Below, piece by piece: positions 38,447 through 47,573 of a DNA stretch of 64,000 nt. Source of the stretch: Rhizosaccharibacter radicis (GTDB lineage: Bacteria; Pseudomonadota; Alphaproteobacteria; Acetobacterales; Acetobacteraceae); the NCBI GenBank assembly GCA_024508355.1, contig JAMZEJ010000005.1, positions 293,354-357,353 of the forward strand. The letters are read 5' to 3'. Within the stretch, counting starts at the first letter, position 1; each line of letters opens with the position of its first letter. The notes under the pieces are model-generated. The model did not search any database, was not told the origin of the DNA, and saw nothing but the letters and a program-made list of their open reading frames with translations. The position numbers were made by a program, and so were the translations under genes.

Positions 38447-39571
38447 TCAGCCGCGGGTGCGGCCCCGCGGGTGGGCGGCGTGCTTGGCCTTCGGGGTCGC
38501 GGCCTTGCCATGCGCGGCCGCGAGGCGGAGCTTGGCGCCGGTGAGGTGCGTCACCGGATGGGCGGCCGCCGGAGCCGAGGCCGCCAGGCGCATCACGACC
38601 CGGCCATGACGGCGGGTGGCGTGGCGGACCACCGGCGGATCGTCGCCAGCCGCGTCGGCGGCGAGCAGCAGCTCGGCCCGGTGGTGCTGCGCGGGGCGCG
38701 CCATCACGGGCACCCCTTCCTGCTGGAAGCCCTGGTCGAGCAGGTCGGCCATCACCATGGAACGTTGCGGGTTGGTGCGGGCGCCGAGCACCACGCCGAT
38801 CAGCCGCACGTTGCCGCGCATCGCGGAGGTGACCAGATTGCGCCCGGCATCCACCGTGTAGCCGGTCTTCAGCCCGTCCGCGCCCGGATAGATGCGCAGC
38901 ATCGGATCGTGATTGGGGATCTGCTGGCCGTGGAACATGAAGGCCGGCACGGCGAAGTAATGGTAGTGTTCGGGAAAGTCCTGGATCAGGTGGCGCGTCA
39001 GGGTCGCGAAATCGCGGGCGGTGGATACCTGGTCGGGATCGGGCAGGCCGGACGCGTTGCGGAAGGTCGTGTTGCTCATGCCGAGCGACCGGGCCTTCTG
39101 GGTCATCATCTGGGCGAACTGTTCTTCGCTGCCCTGCGCCAGCATCTCGCCGAGCGCGCAGGCGGCGTCGTTGGCGGACTTGGTCACCAGCGCCAGCACC
39201 GCCTGTTCTACCGTGAGGTAGGAGCCGGGGATCAGCCCGAGCTTCGAAGGCTCCATCGACGCGGCATGGTAGGAAACCGGAACCGCCTGATCGAGCGAGA
39301 TGCGGTTCTGCCGAAGCGCATCGAACGCGAGATACAGCGTCATCAGCTTGGTGAGGCTGGCCGGGAAGCGCTGCAGGTCCGGATTGCTCTGCTGGAGCAC
39401 CTGCCCGGTGCCGGCATCCATGACGAGGGTGCTGAGCTGGCCGACATACTGGGCGTGGGCGACGCCGGGAGCCGCGAGGATCCCACCCGCGGCGATCACG
39501 GCGGCCGATGCCAGCAGGGTCTGCGTGCGGCGGCGAAGGAACCGTCTGAGTCCACCCGAACCTGACGCCAT
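38447..39571 (-). CDS. D-alanyl-D-alanine carboxypeptidase (PBP5/6 family)
   Basis: Trims the terminal D-Ala of peptidoglycan stem peptides in the periplasm. The 374-residue precursor has a twin-basic start and a signal peptide cleaved after VAHA (about residue 40). Serine-peptidase S11 motifs: SLTK at 72-75 with the nucleophile Ser72, SAN at 132-134 and KTG at 235-237. Instead of the usual amphipathic membrane-anchoring helix the C-terminus ends in a His/Ala/Lys/Arg-rich tail (KAATPKAKHAAHPRGR), so membrane attachment is doubtful. It is divergent from clpS. Confidence 0.93.
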   Translation of the reverse strand: MASGSGGLRRFLRRRTQTLLASAAVIAAGGILAAPGVAHAQYVGQLSTLVMDAGTGQVLQQSNPDLQRFPASLTKLMTLYLAFDALRQNRISLDQAVPVSYHAASMEPSKLGLIPGSYLTVEQAVLALVTKSANDAACALGEMLAQGSEEQFAQMMTQKARSLGMSNTTFRNASGLPDPDQVSTARDFATLTRHLIQDFPEHYHYFAVPAFMFHGQQIPNHDPMLRIYPGADGLKTGYTVDAGRNLVTSAMRGNVRLIGVVLGARTNPQRSMVMADLLDQGFQQEGVPVMARPAQHHRAELLLAADAAGDDPPVVRHATRRHGRVVMRLAASAPAAAHPVTHLTGAKLRLAAAHGKAATPKAKHAAHPRGRTRG

Positions 39572-39599
39572 TCGTTCCGCCCCTTCCCTGTAGGGGCCG

Positions 39600-39628
39600 A
39601 TGATATGGATGACCCAACCTGTCGTCCA
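39600..39628 (-). promoter_or_regulatory. candidate sigma-70 type promoter for the carboxypeptidase gene
   Basis: Read on the minus strand, TGGACG (39628-39623), 17 bases, then TATCAT (39605-39600) resemble -35 and -10 boxes. The -10 box lies about 30 bases before the ATG at 39571. This is by eye only. The boxes match consensus imperfectly, as is usual in alphaproteobacteria. Confidence 0.35.
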
Positions 39629-39891
39629 GGCGAATTTTGGTTAACGTGCAAGGGGTTGGCGGCCCAGACCGAAGGCGTCGGGTGCTCCGGCCCCGAACCG
39701 GCCGTTCGGACGGAGCGTATGCCGCTTGGGTCTTTCAAGCGCCGGGCGAGTTCCAATATACAGCGGCCATGGTTTCCCCCCTGTCATTCGTGCGTCATGT
39801 CGATGCTGACTCCCGCGTCCTTCCGCGCGGCCACTCGAGGGCGTCCGGCCCGAAGCGCGGGGCGGAAACGGTTCCTGGCGGATGGACCCGC
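39629..39891. other. clpS upstream region
   Basis: This is the rest of the 320-bp gap between the divergent carboxypeptidase and clpS genes. It is less GC-rich at 39630-39660 and near 39755 (an ATATAC that could serve as a plus-strand -10 box). No open frame in it looks like a gene. The frame of clpS stays open upstream to 39637 but without conserved residues. Confidence 0.4.
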
Positions 39892-40257
39892 ATGAGCGAC
39901 AGCGACAAGCCGCCGGCCCGGCAGCCGCCCGGCAACGACCCCAACAACACGACCGATGACGATTCCAACACCGGGGTGGTGGTCAAGGCGCGTCCCCGGA
40001 CGCGCAAGCCCGCCATGTACAAGGTGTTGATGCTGAACGACGACTACACCCCGATGGAGTTCGTGGTTCATGTGCTGGAGCGGTTCTTCCAGAAGAACCG
40101 CGACGAGGCGACCCGGATCATGCTCCACGTCCACAAGCGGGGCGTGGGCGTTTGCGGCGTGTTCACCTACGAGGTGGCGGAAACCAAGGTGACGCAGGTG
40201 ATGGATCTGGCCCGTCAGAACCAGCACCCGCTCCAGTGCACGATCGAGAAGGACTGA
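39892..40257 (+). CDS. clpS: ATP-dependent Clp protease adaptor ClpS
   Basis: The adaptor that delivers N-degron substrates to ClpAP. The 121-residue protein has a flexible N-terminal extension of about 30 residues and the core [18 protein letters not shown] (the Asn-Asp-Asp of the N-degron pocket), [19 protein letters not shown] and the final EKD. It precedes clpA by 307 bp on the same strand, the usual order. Confidence 0.97.
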   Translation: MSDSDKPPARQPPGNDPNNTTDDDSNTGVVVKARPRTRKPAMYKVLMLNDDYTPMEFVVHVLERFFQKNRDEATRIMLHVHKRGVGVCGVFTYEVAETKVTQVMDLARQNQHPLQCTIEKD

Positions 40258-40564
40258 CGGGCCCCTCCCGGCGTCGCCCCCGGCCGGCCCGGGGACGGGC
40301 CTCGGCAGGGAGCGGCGTCGGAAAGGATGCTCCTTGGAAAGTCCGGGTGGAGCGCCCACTCTCCTTTGCGAACCGGGCTGGATGTCCCCGGCGGCGAGTT
40401 TCTGACCCGGTTTTCATTGGCTTCGGGGGGCGTTTCGCCCAAAGATGACGGCTCCACGGGCCCGGCAAGCGGCTCGCGCCTCATGATCCCTGGCCTTGCA
40501 GCCATGTCGGGGGTTCAGCAGCCGCGGCGCGATGCCGGTTCTGATCGGCGAAGGAGCGTCAACC
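40258..40564. other. clpS-clpA intergenic region
   Basis: A 307-bp stretch between clpS and clpA without a gene. It contains a small hairpin GGGCG-TTT-CGCCC near 40428-40440. Its length suggests that clpA may have its own promoter in addition to read-through from clpS, but no promoter boxes stand out. Confidence 0.4.
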
Positions 40565-42922
40565 ATGCTGTCACGCAATCTCGAACAGACGCTTCATCGT
40601 GCCTTGTCGCTCGCGGGCGACCGCCGGCACGAGTACGCCACCCTGGAACATCTCCTGCTGGGCCTGGTGGATGACGGGGACGCCGCCACCGTGCTGCGCG
40701 CCTGCGGCGTCGACCTGGACAAGCTGCGGGCCGACCTGACCGAGTTCCTGGACAAGGATCTGGCGGGCCTCGCCACGGACCGTTCGGCCGAGCCCAAGCC
40801 GACCGCCGCCTTCCAGCGCGTGGTCCAGCGGGCGGCGATCCATGTCCAGTCCTCCGGCCGGGACGAGGTGACGGGCGCCAACGTGCTGGTGGCCCTGTTC
40901 TCCGAACGGGAAAGCCACGCCGTCTATTTCCTGCAGCTGCAGGACATGACCCGGCTCGATGCCGTGAACTTCATCTCGCACGGCATCGCCAAGGCCCCCG
41001 GACGCGCGGCGCAGCGCCCCGTGGCGGGCAACGGCAGCGGGGGCGGCAACGAGAACAACGAGAACGAGCGCGGCGAGGAGCGCGGCCGGGGTTCCGCCAA
41101 GCAGGCGGACGGGCTGTCGGCCTATTGCGTCAACCTCAACAAGAAGGCGCAGGGCGGCAAGATCGACCCGCTGATCGGCCGCGACAGCGAGATCGAGCGC
41201 ACCATCCAGATCCTGTGCCGGCGCACCAAGAACAACCCGCTCTATGTGGGAGATCCCGGCGTGGGCAAGACGGCCATCGCCGAAGGGCTGGCCAAGCGGA
41301 TCGTCGAAGGCGACGTGCCGGAGGTGCTGGCCAAGTCCACCATCTATGCGCTCGACATGGGCGCGCTGCTCGCCGGTACCCGCTACCGGGGCGATTTCGA
41401 GGAGCGGCTCAAGGCGGTCGTGACCGAGCTCGAGAACAACCCGGGCGGCATCCTGTTCATCGACGAGATCCACACGGTGATCGGTGCCGGCGCGACCTCG
41501 GGCGGCGCGATGGACGCGTCCAACCTGCTCAAGCCGGCGCTGGCCCAGGGCACGCTGCGCTGTATCGGCTCCACCACCTACAAGGAGTTCCGCCAGCATT
41601 TCGAGAAGGACCGCGCCCTGGTGCGCCGGTTCCAGAAGATCGACGTCAACGAGCCGTCGGTCGAGGATGCGGTGAAGATTCTGCGTGGGCTCAAGACCAA
41701 CTACGAGAAGCACCACAAGGTCCGCTACACCGACGACGCGATCCGCGCCGCCGTGGAGCTGTCCGCCAAGTACATCAACGACCGCAAGCTGCCAGACAAG
41801 GCGATCGACGTGATCGACGAGGTGGGCGCCTCGCGGATGCTCCAGCCGGAGAACAAACGCCGCAAGACGGTGACGCTGCGCGACGTGGAGGAGATCGTCG
41901 CCAAGATCGCCCGCATCCCGCCCAAGAGCGTCAGCGCCGACGACAAGGAAACGCTGCGCTCGCTGGAGCGCGACCTGAAGTCGATGGTGTTCGGCCAAGA
42001 CCGGGCGATCGAGGCCCTGGCGGCCGCGATCAAGCTCAGCCGGGCGGGCCTGCGCGACGCCGAGAAGCCGATCGGCAACTACCTGTTCTCCGGCCCGACC
42101 GGCGTGGGCAAGACCGAGGTGGCCAAGCAGCTCGCCTCGACGCTCGGCATCGAGCTGATCCGCTTCGACATGTCGGAATACATGGAGCGGCACTCGATCT
42201 CGCGGCTGATCGGCGCACCTCCCGGCTATGTCGGCTTCGATCAGGGCGGCCTGTTGACCGACAGCATCGACCAGCATCCGCACGCCGTGCTGCTGCTCGA
42301 CGAGATCGAGAAGGCGCACCAGGATCTCTACAACATCCTGCTGCAGGTGATGGACCACGGGAAGCTCACGGACCACAACGGCAAGACCGTCGATTTCCGC
42401 AACGTCATCCTGATCATGACGACCAACGCGGGTGCGGCCGACATGACCCGCGAGGCGATCGGCTTCGGGCGCGACAGCCGGGAAGGCGAGGACGAGGAGG
42501 CGATCAAGCGCCTGTTCACCCCCGAATTCCGCAACCGCCTCGATGCCATCATCCCGTTCGCCGGCCTGACGCCCGAGATCGTCGGCCGCGTGGTCGAGAA
42601 GTTCGTGCTGCAGCTGGAAGCCCAGCTCGCGGACCGCAACGTCACCATCGAGCTTTCCTCCTCGGCGAAGGAGTGGCTCGCCGAACGAGGCTACGACCGG
42701 CTCTACGGTGCCCGGCCGCTCGGCCGGGTCATCCAGGAGCACATCAAGAAGCCGCTGGCGGAGGAGCTTCTGTTCGGCAAGCTGGTCAAGGGCGGGGCGG
42801 TCAAGGTCACGCTCAAGGACGGCCAGCTCGAGTTCGAGTACATCGAGAACAACGCTCCCCCCGCCCCGTCGGACACGGACGGGGAAGGCGGGTCGGAGCG
42901 GGAGTCGGAAACGGCGACCTGA
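40565..42922 (+). CDS. clpA: ATP-dependent Clp protease ATPase subunit ClpA
   Basis: The Hsp100 unfoldase that feeds ClpP. The 785-residue protein has the double Clp-N domain (about 1-145), where ClpS docks, a Gly/Asn/Glu-rich linker (about 155-178), AAA-1 with Walker [10 protein letters not shown] near 229-237 and FIDEIH, and AAA-2 with Walker [10 protein letters not shown] near 509-517 and LLDEIEKAH. The IGF tripeptide near 632 is the ClpP-binding loop. It lacks the ClpB middle domain. The ATG at 40565 gives the family start [14 protein letters not shown]. An intrinsic terminator follows. Confidence 0.97.
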   Translation: MLSRNLEQTLHRALSLAGDRRHEYATLEHLLLGLVDDGDAATVLRACGVDLDKLRADLTEFLDKDLAGLATDRSAEPKPTAAFQRVVQRAAIHVQSSGRDEVTGANVLVALFSERESHAVYFLQLQDMTRLDAVNFISHGIAKAPGRAAQRPVAGNGSGGGNENNENERGEERGRGSAKQADGLSAYCVNLNKKAQGGKIDPLIGRDSEIERTIQILCRRTKNNPLYVGDPGVGKTAIAEGLAKRIVEGDVPEVLAKSTIYALDMGALLAGTRYRGDFEERLKAVVTELENNPGGILFIDEIHTVIGAGATSGGAMDASNLLKPALAQGTLRCIGSTTYKEFRQHFEKDRALVRRFQKIDVNEPSVEDAVKILRGLKTNYEKHHKVRYTDDAIRAAVELSAKYINDRKLPDKAIDVIDEVGASRMLQPENKRRKTVTLRDVEEIVAKIARIPPKSVSADDKETLRSLERDLKSMVFGQDRAIEALAAAIKLSRAGLRDAEKPIGNYLFSGPTGVGKTEVAKQLASTLGIELIRFDMSEYMERHSISRLIGAPPGYVGFDQGGLLTDSIDQHPHAVLLLDEIEKAHQDLYNILLQVMDHGKLTDHNGKTVDFRNVILIMTTNAGAADMTREAIGFGRDSREGEDEEAIKRLFTPEFRNRLDAIIPFAGLTPEIVGRVVEKFVLQLEAQLADRNVTIELSSSAKEWLAERGYDRLYGARPLGRVIQEHIKKPLAEELLFGKLVKGGAVKVTLKDGQLEFEYIENNAPPAPSDTDGEGGSERESETAT

Positions 42923-42958
42923 CGATCACCCCGGACGCGGGGATCAGGGGAAAAGCAG

Positions 42959-42989
42959 AACGCCGGGTCGAGAGACCCGGCGTTTTCTT
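42959..42989 (+). terminator. intrinsic terminator after clpA
   Basis: Perfect 11-bp stem AACGCCGGGTC / GACCCGGCGTT (42959-42969 and 42974-42984) with the tetraloop GAGA, followed by a T-rich run TTCTTG. An A-rich run just before it (GGGGAAAAGC) could let it act weakly on the opposite strand too. It is the clearest terminator in the window. Confidence 0.88.
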
Positions 42990-43185
42990 GTTCAGCCTCG
43001 GGCTCGTCGGCCTACGGACGCCCGGGCCGACGGGACGGGCGGTCTTTCGGCGGCATGGCTCACGGCTGATCGTCCATCCGAGACCGATTAGGGGCGCATC
43101 GATATCCGGCCCGCGGCCGAGGCAAAGCGCACGAACGAAATCGGGCCGGAACCTCGCGGTCCCGCCCCTCCTTCCCGGCCCCGGT

Positions 43186-43208
43186 GAGCGGCCGGACTGC
43201 GGCCGCTC
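43186..43208 (-). terminator. hairpin after the ABC binding-protein gene
   Basis: GAGCGGCCG and CGGCCGCTC (9 bp each) with a five-base loop lie 17 bases past the stop of the minus-strand binding-protein gene. There is no T-run. It may terminate or protect the 3' end. Strong stem, modest evidence. Confidence 0.4.
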
Positions 43209-43224
43209 CCTCGTGTCGTGGGAC

Positions 43225-44571
43225 TTACTGCTTCTTCGGGTAACCCGCCTGGCGCATGGTGCGCGCCGTCGCCGCCTGGGCGCTGCTGAGCGCCTGGTCC
43301 ACCGACATCGAGCCGGCGAGCGTCGCCGCCACCGTCTGGCCGACATTGGTGCCGATCGCCTGGAACTCCGGAATGCTGACGAACTGCGCGCCGGTATAGG
43401 GGCGCGGGTTCTTGGTCTGCGCCAGCGGATTAGCGTTGTTGATCGCCTCGAGCACCATCGGCGAGAACGGCGCCGCCTGCTTGTACTCGGCCGACTCGTA
43501 GGACGAGGTGCGGGTACCGGGCGGGATGTTCACCCAGCCATCGGTCTTGGCGACCAGCTGGACATATTCCTTGGACGTCGCCCAGGTGATGAACTGCTTC
43601 GCGGCATCCACCTGCTTGGAGGAGGCCGGGATCGCGAGGTTCCACGACCACAGCCAGGTCGGGCCACCGGTGAAGGAGCCGGTCGGCACCGCCGTGACGC
43701 CCGACTTGTCCGACACCTGCGACTGCGCCTTGTCGAACACCGTTCCGGCGGCGGAGGTGGCGTCGATCCACATGCCGCAATGGCCGGACGTGAACAGGGC
43801 GAGGTTCTCGTTGAAGCCGTTGGACGCGGCGCCCGGAGGACCGTCCTTCTTCAGGATGTCATCGTAGTAGGTCAGGGCCTGATGCCAGGCCGGCGTGTTG
43901 ATCGTGGGCTTCCAGCTCTCGTCGAACCACTGGCCGCCGTTGGCCGTCACCAGCGTGGTGAAATAGGCCATGTTCTCGCCCCAGCCCGGCTTGCCGCGCA
44001 GGCAGATCCCGGCGATTCCGGCCGATTTGTCGGTGATCTTGTCGGCGTATTCGCGGATCTGGGTATAGGTCGGGTGGTCCGGCATGGTCAGGCCGGCCTT
44101 CTGGAACAGGTCCTTGCGGTAGAGCGTCATCACGCTTTCCGCGTAGAACGGCAGCGCGTAGAGCTTGCCCTTGTACGAGATGCCCTCGCGCACCGGCTTG
44201 AGCACATCGTCCACGTCATAGGAGGACGGCAGGTTCTCGAACGGCGTCAGCCAGTTCTGCTTGGCCCAGATCGGCACCTCGTAGTTGCCGATGGTGAGGA
44301 TGTCGAACTGGCCGCCGTGGGTGGCGATGTCGGTGGTGACGCGCTGGCGCAGCACGTTCTCTTCCAGGACCACCCACTTCAGGTGGATGCCGGGATGGCT
44401 CTGCTCGAACTGCGGCGAGAGCTTCTGCATCTCGATCATCTGTGTGTTGTTGACCGTCGCGATGGTCAACGTCGTGTCGGCGAGGGCGCCGGAAGCACCC
44501 AGACACAGGCCGGCGCCACCCAGCATCGGAACCAGCGCCGACACCGCGGCGAGACGCTTTCTTGAACTCAT
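43225..44571 (-). CDS. ABC transporter sugar-alcohol-binding protein (SmoE-like)
   Basis: A 448-residue extracytoplasmic solute-binding protein of family 1. The signal peptide (SSRKRLAAVSALVPMLGGAG, cleaved near GALA) is followed by TLTIATVNNTQMIEMQKLS and FDILTIGNYEVPIWAKQNWL, which resemble sorbitol/mannitol/polyol binding proteins of alphaproteobacteria. The ATG at 44571 has an AGGAGG site nine bases away. It is divergent from a DeoR regulator and a polyol catabolic operon. No permease or ABC ATPase gene lies on either side, so the partner subunits must be elsewhere or missing. Confidence 0.88.
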   Translation of the reverse strand: MSSRKRLAAVSALVPMLGGAGLCLGASGALADTTLTIATVNNTQMIEMQKLSPQFEQSHPGIHLKWVVLEENVLRQRVTTDIATHGGQFDILTIGNYEVPIWAKQNWLTPFENLPSSYDVDDVLKPVREGISYKGKLYALPFYAESVMTLYRKDLFQKAGLTMPDHPTYTQIREYADKITDKSAGIAGICLRGKPGWGENMAYFTTLVTANGGQWFDESWKPTINTPAWHQALTYYDDILKKDGPPGAASNGFNENLALFTSGHCGMWIDATSAAGTVFDKAQSQVSDKSGVTAVPTGSFTGGPTWLWSWNLAIPASSKQVDAAKQFITWATSKEYVQLVAKTDGWVNIPPGTRTSSYESAEYKQAAPFSPMVLEAINNANPLAQTKNPRPYTGAQFVSIPEFQAIGTNVGQTVAATLAGSMSVDQALSSAQAATARTMRQAGYPKKQ

Positions 44572-44935
44572 GGGACCCATCCTCCTGGGGCCGATCCGGG
44601 CCATTCTGCGGGCCATGCGGATCTTGCCGTTTCCTGACTCACGCTCCGGTCCGAATCCCACCGTTTTCCGGCGTTCCCCTTGACCGAGGAGGGCGAACGC
44701 GAACTGGACCGTGTGGTTTTACAAACACGAGTGCGAAACGAACGATAGCGCCTCCCGGAGCGCCCGTCTCCCCCCTTCCGCGGCGGGCAGCGGCGCCTGT
44801 CGGACCTCCGCGCCACGCCGCTCCGGGCCAGCGTCCGTGGTCGTATGAAACCGCCACTTGAGGGCCGCTCCGGACCGAGCTAGAGCTTTCGCGGCGAAAG
44901 AAGTGTCTTTCGCCCGAGGGTCAACCGGCGTCATC
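44572..44935. promoter_or_regulatory. divergent control region of polyol island 2
   Basis: A 364-bp region between the binding-protein gene and the DeoR gene. It is locally AT-rich at 44715-44750 (GTGTGGTTTTACAAACAC, an imperfect dyad, then GCGAAACGAACG). The right end carries a cluster of CTTTCG half-sites (separate entry). It must hold both promoters. I do not place -10 boxes with confidence. Confidence 0.4.
44886..44912. promoter_or_regulatory. CTTTCG/CGAAAG cluster, candidate DeoR operator
   Basis: CTTTCG (44886-44891), CGG, then CGAAAG (44895-44900) form a perfect palindrome. A third half-site CTTTCG lies at 44907-44912. The cluster ends 24 bases before the DeoR start codon. Operators of DeoR-family regulators in polyol systems often contain TTTCG-type half-sites (family knowledge), so self-regulation and control of the divergent binding-protein gene are plausible. 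Confidence 0.5.
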
Positions 44936-45796
44936 ATGGGCCTTGGACAACGCAGCGTCGTATTGCAGCGAAGGCTGGAGATCGCCGAGCGCATCCGGCG
45001 CGAGGGCCGGCTCCGCGTCGACGCCCTGAGCCGCGACATGCAGGTCTCGGCGGTCACCATCCGCGGCGATCTCGCCTATCTGGAAGAGCAGGGCCTGATC
45101 GTCCGCGCGGCCGGCGAGGCCCGAATCGTCCGCGGATCCGCGTGGGGCGCGGAGGATCGCGGCCGCGCCCCGCCTACCCAGCACGCCGTCCGCCCCCTGC
45201 TGCTGGACGCGGCCCGGATCGCCGCCGGCCGCGGGTCGATCCTGCTCGGCCCCGGCCGGCTTCCCGGGCTGCTGCTGCCCCACCTGCCGCCGGATCCGCA
45301 CCGCAGCGTGATCCTGTGCTCGCTCGATCCGCTTCCCGTCGCGCTCGGCTGCCTCGACGGGCCGGTCCACCTGACCGGCGGTCGTGTCGGACGGGACAAT
45401 GCCACGCTGGAAGGTCCCCAGGTCGCGCAGGCGTTCGAGCTGCATCGCCCGGACCTTTGCGTGCTGGAAGGCGAACAGCTGCTGGAGGATCGGGTGTGCC
45501 TGCCGCCGGGAACCTCCGAGGTCCTGCACCGCCAGGCGGTCCTGCATTCGCGGGCTGTGCTGGTCATGGTGCCGCCGCCGCGCGGCGGAACCTCCGCCAC
45601 GGCCGGGCCCGCGATCCGTCTGGATCAGATCGACCATCTCCTGCTGGCCGGGGTTGTACCGGGCCAGGAACGTTTCCTTGCCCGCGGCCTGCTGGAAGAA
45701 GGGTTCCGGCAGGTCACAGGCAGCGCCGGCTGCGTGTTCCGCCGGGACGGACAGGGCTCTTCCGCCATGTCCGACCAGAATCCCTCCGTCCAGTAA
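44936..45796 (+). CDS. DeoR-family transcriptional regulator
   Basis: A 286-residue regulator. The N-terminal winged helix-turn-helix reads VVLQRRLEIAERIRREGRLR then DMQVSAVTIRGDLAYLEEQGL (about residues 8-55), the DeoR signature. The C-terminal effector domain is of the DeoRC sugar-phosphate type but diverged. It heads a plus-strand operon of a PfkB kinase, SDR, GatZ-like protein and SDR, 12 bp before the kinase. The ATG at 44936 is used because the frame upstream (to 44858) crosses the operator-like repeats. Confidence 0.85.
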   Translation: MGLGQRSVVLQRRLEIAERIRREGRLRVDALSRDMQVSAVTIRGDLAYLEEQGLIVRAAGEARIVRGSAWGAEDRGRAPPTQHAVRPLLLDAARIAAGRGSILLGPGRLPGLLLPHLPPDPHRSVILCSLDPLPVALGCLDGPVHLTGGRVGRDNATLEGPQVAQAFELHRPDLCVLEGEQLLEDRVCLPPGTSEVLHRQAVLHSRAVLVMVPPPRGGTSATAGPAIRLDQIDHLLLAGVVPGQERFLARGLLEEGFRQVTGSAGCVFRRDGQGSSAMSDQNPSVQ

Positions 45797-45808
45797 GGTC
45801 GCCTTTCC

Positions 45809-46771
45809 ATGAACGCCTCCGCCCCGGCCGCCGCACCGCGCAGCATCGTGACGCTCGGCGAGATCGTCGTGGAGATCATGGCGGACGAGCCCGGCAACGG
45901 CTTCCGCGAACCGATCGGGCTGCGCGGCCCGTTCGCGTCCGGAGCGCCGGCGATCTTCATCGATCAGGTGGCGAAGCTGGGTCATCCGGCGGGGCTGATC
46001 TCCTGTGTGGGAGACGACGATTTCGGCCGGCTCAACATCGAGCGGCTACGCGCCGACGGCGTGGACGTGTCGGCGATCCGCGTGCATCCCGAGCATGTCA
46101 CGGGAAGCGCGTTCGTGCGCTATCGCGCCGACGGGGAGCGCGACTTCGTGTTCAACATCAAGAACAGCGCGTGCGGCCAGACGCGGATCACGGCGGAAGG
46201 GGACGCCCTGCTCGATCGCTGCGGGCATTTCCACGTGATGGGATCGTCCATGTTCTCGTTCCGCCTGATCGACGAGGCCAAGACGGCGTTGGGCAAGGTG
46301 AAGCGCAATGGCGGCACGGTGTCGTTCGATCCCAACGTGCGCAAGGAGATGCTGGGCATCCCGGAGATGCGCGCGGCGCTCGAGATGATGCTGCAATATT
46401 GCGACGTGTTCCTGCCCAGCGGGCCCGAGCTCATGCTGCTGACCGAGGCGAAGAACGAGGCGGACGCGATCCGCGAGATCCTGGGACTGGGCGTGTCAGC
46501 GATCGTGGTGAAGCGCGGCAGCGGCGGCGCCTCCTATCACGACCGCGACGGAGATCTGCACGTGCCGGCGCTGCCGGTCCGCGAGATCGATCCCACGGGT
46601 GCCGGCGACTGCTTCGGCGCCACCTTCGTCACCTGCCGCCTACAGGGCATGCCGCCGGCCGAGTGCCTGCGCTACGCGGCCGCCAGCGGTGCGCTCGCGG
46701 TGACGCGGCGCGGCCCGATGGAGGGCACCGCCGGTTTCGCGGACCTCGACGCCCTGATCGCCTCGTCCTGA
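45809..46771 (+). CDS. PfkB-family sugar kinase, probable tagatose kinase
   Basis: A 320-residue PfkB/ribokinase-fold kinase. The start SIVTLGEIVVEIMADEPGNGF resembles the tagatose/galactitol-cluster kinases of alphaproteobacteria. The C-terminal signature is EIDPTGAGDCFGATF, with GAGD at 264-267 and catalytic Asp267. It would phosphorylate a ketohexose with ATP. The neighbouring GatZ-like gene points to D-tagatose giving tagatose-6-phosphate. Family membership is clear; the substrate is inferred from context. Confidence 0.85.
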   Translation: MNASAPAAAPRSIVTLGEIVVEIMADEPGNGFREPIGLRGPFASGAPAIFIDQVAKLGHPAGLISCVGDDDFGRLNIERLRADGVDVSAIRVHPEHVTGSAFVRYRADGERDFVFNIKNSACGQTRITAEGDALLDRCGHFHVMGSSMFSFRLIDEAKTALGKVKRNGGTVSFDPNVRKEMLGIPEMRAALEMMLQYCDVFLPSGPELMLLTEAKNEADAIREILGLGVSAIVVKRGSGGASYHDRDGDLHVPALPVREIDPTGAGDCFGATFVTCRLQGMPPAECLRYAAASGALAVTRRGPMEGTAGFADLDALIASS

Positions 46772-46797
46772 TCTCCTCCTCCAGCTCCGGTGCTGCC

Positions 46798-47559
46798 ATG
46801 ACCACGCTCGATTTCCAGTCGGCCTTCGATCTCAGCGGCCGGACCGCGATCATCACCGGCGCCGCCGGCGGCATAGGCCGCTGCCTCGTAGCCGCCTTCC
46901 GCGAACGCGGCGCGCGCCTCGCCCTGGTGGACCGCGACCCTGCCGTCCATGCCCTGGCGGCGGAGATCGGCGGCGGCGCGCAGGGGTGGGTGGCGGACCT
47001 GCATTCGGAGGAGGAGGTCACCCGCACGGTGGACGACATCGCCCGGAGCTTCGGCCGGATCGACATCCTGGTGAACAACGCGGCGATCGGCCACGTGGGC
47101 CTGGCCGAGGACACGCCGGTCGCCGAGTTCGACGAGGTGATCGCGATCAACCTCCGGGGACAGTTCCTGTTCAGCCGGGCGGCGGGCCGCCACATGCTGG
47201 CGCGCGGCTACGGCCGCATCGTGTTTCTCGCCTCGCAGGCGGCGGTGGTCGGTCTCTACGAGCACACCGCCTATTGCTCGGCCAAGACCGGGCTGCTCGG
47301 CATGGCGCGCTGCATGGCGATCGAGTGGGGTCCGAAGGGCATCACCGTCAACTGCGTGTCGCCCACCGTGGTGGAAAGCCCGATGGCGCTCGTGGGGTGG
47401 GCCGGCGAGAAGGGCGAGCGCGCCAAGGCCGAGATCCCGACCCGACGCTTCGCCAAGCCCGAGGAAGTGGCGCTGTCGGTGCTGTTCCTGGCCAGCGGCG
47501 CGGCGGCGATGATCAACGGCGCCAACCTGCCGATCGATGGCGGCTACACCATCCGCTGA
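46798..47559 (+). CDS. SDR-family polyol/sugar dehydrogenase (island 2, first)
   Basis: A classical SDR of 253 residues: TGAAGGIG at 20-27, NNAA at 93-96, catalytic Ser146, Tyr159 and Lys163 (YCSAK), and the C-terminal GANLPIDGGYTIR. NAD(P)-dependent. It is placed between the kinase and the GatZ-like gene, so it probably oxidises a polyol or epimerises a sugar by oxidation-reduction. The ATG at 46798 lies 26 bp after the kinase stop. Confidence 0.87.
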   Translation: MTTLDFQSAFDLSGRTAIITGAAGGIGRCLVAAFRERGARLALVDRDPAVHALAAEIGGGAQGWVADLHSEEEVTRTVDDIARSFGRIDILVNNAAIGHVGLAEDTPVAEFDEVIAINLRGQFLFSRAAGRHMLARGYGRIVFLASQAAVVGLYEHTAYCSAKTGLLGMARCMAIEWGPKGITVNCVSPTVVESPMALVGWAGEKGERAKAEIPTRRFAKPEEVALSVLFLASGAAAMINGANLPIDGGYTIR

Positions 47560-47573
47560 AGGACGAGCCTTCC

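Noticed and set aside
45142..46797. Long frame running through the DeoR and kinase genes ahead of the SDR
   Set aside because: It is out of frame with two well-supported genes. Only the part from the ATG at 46798 is a real SDR.
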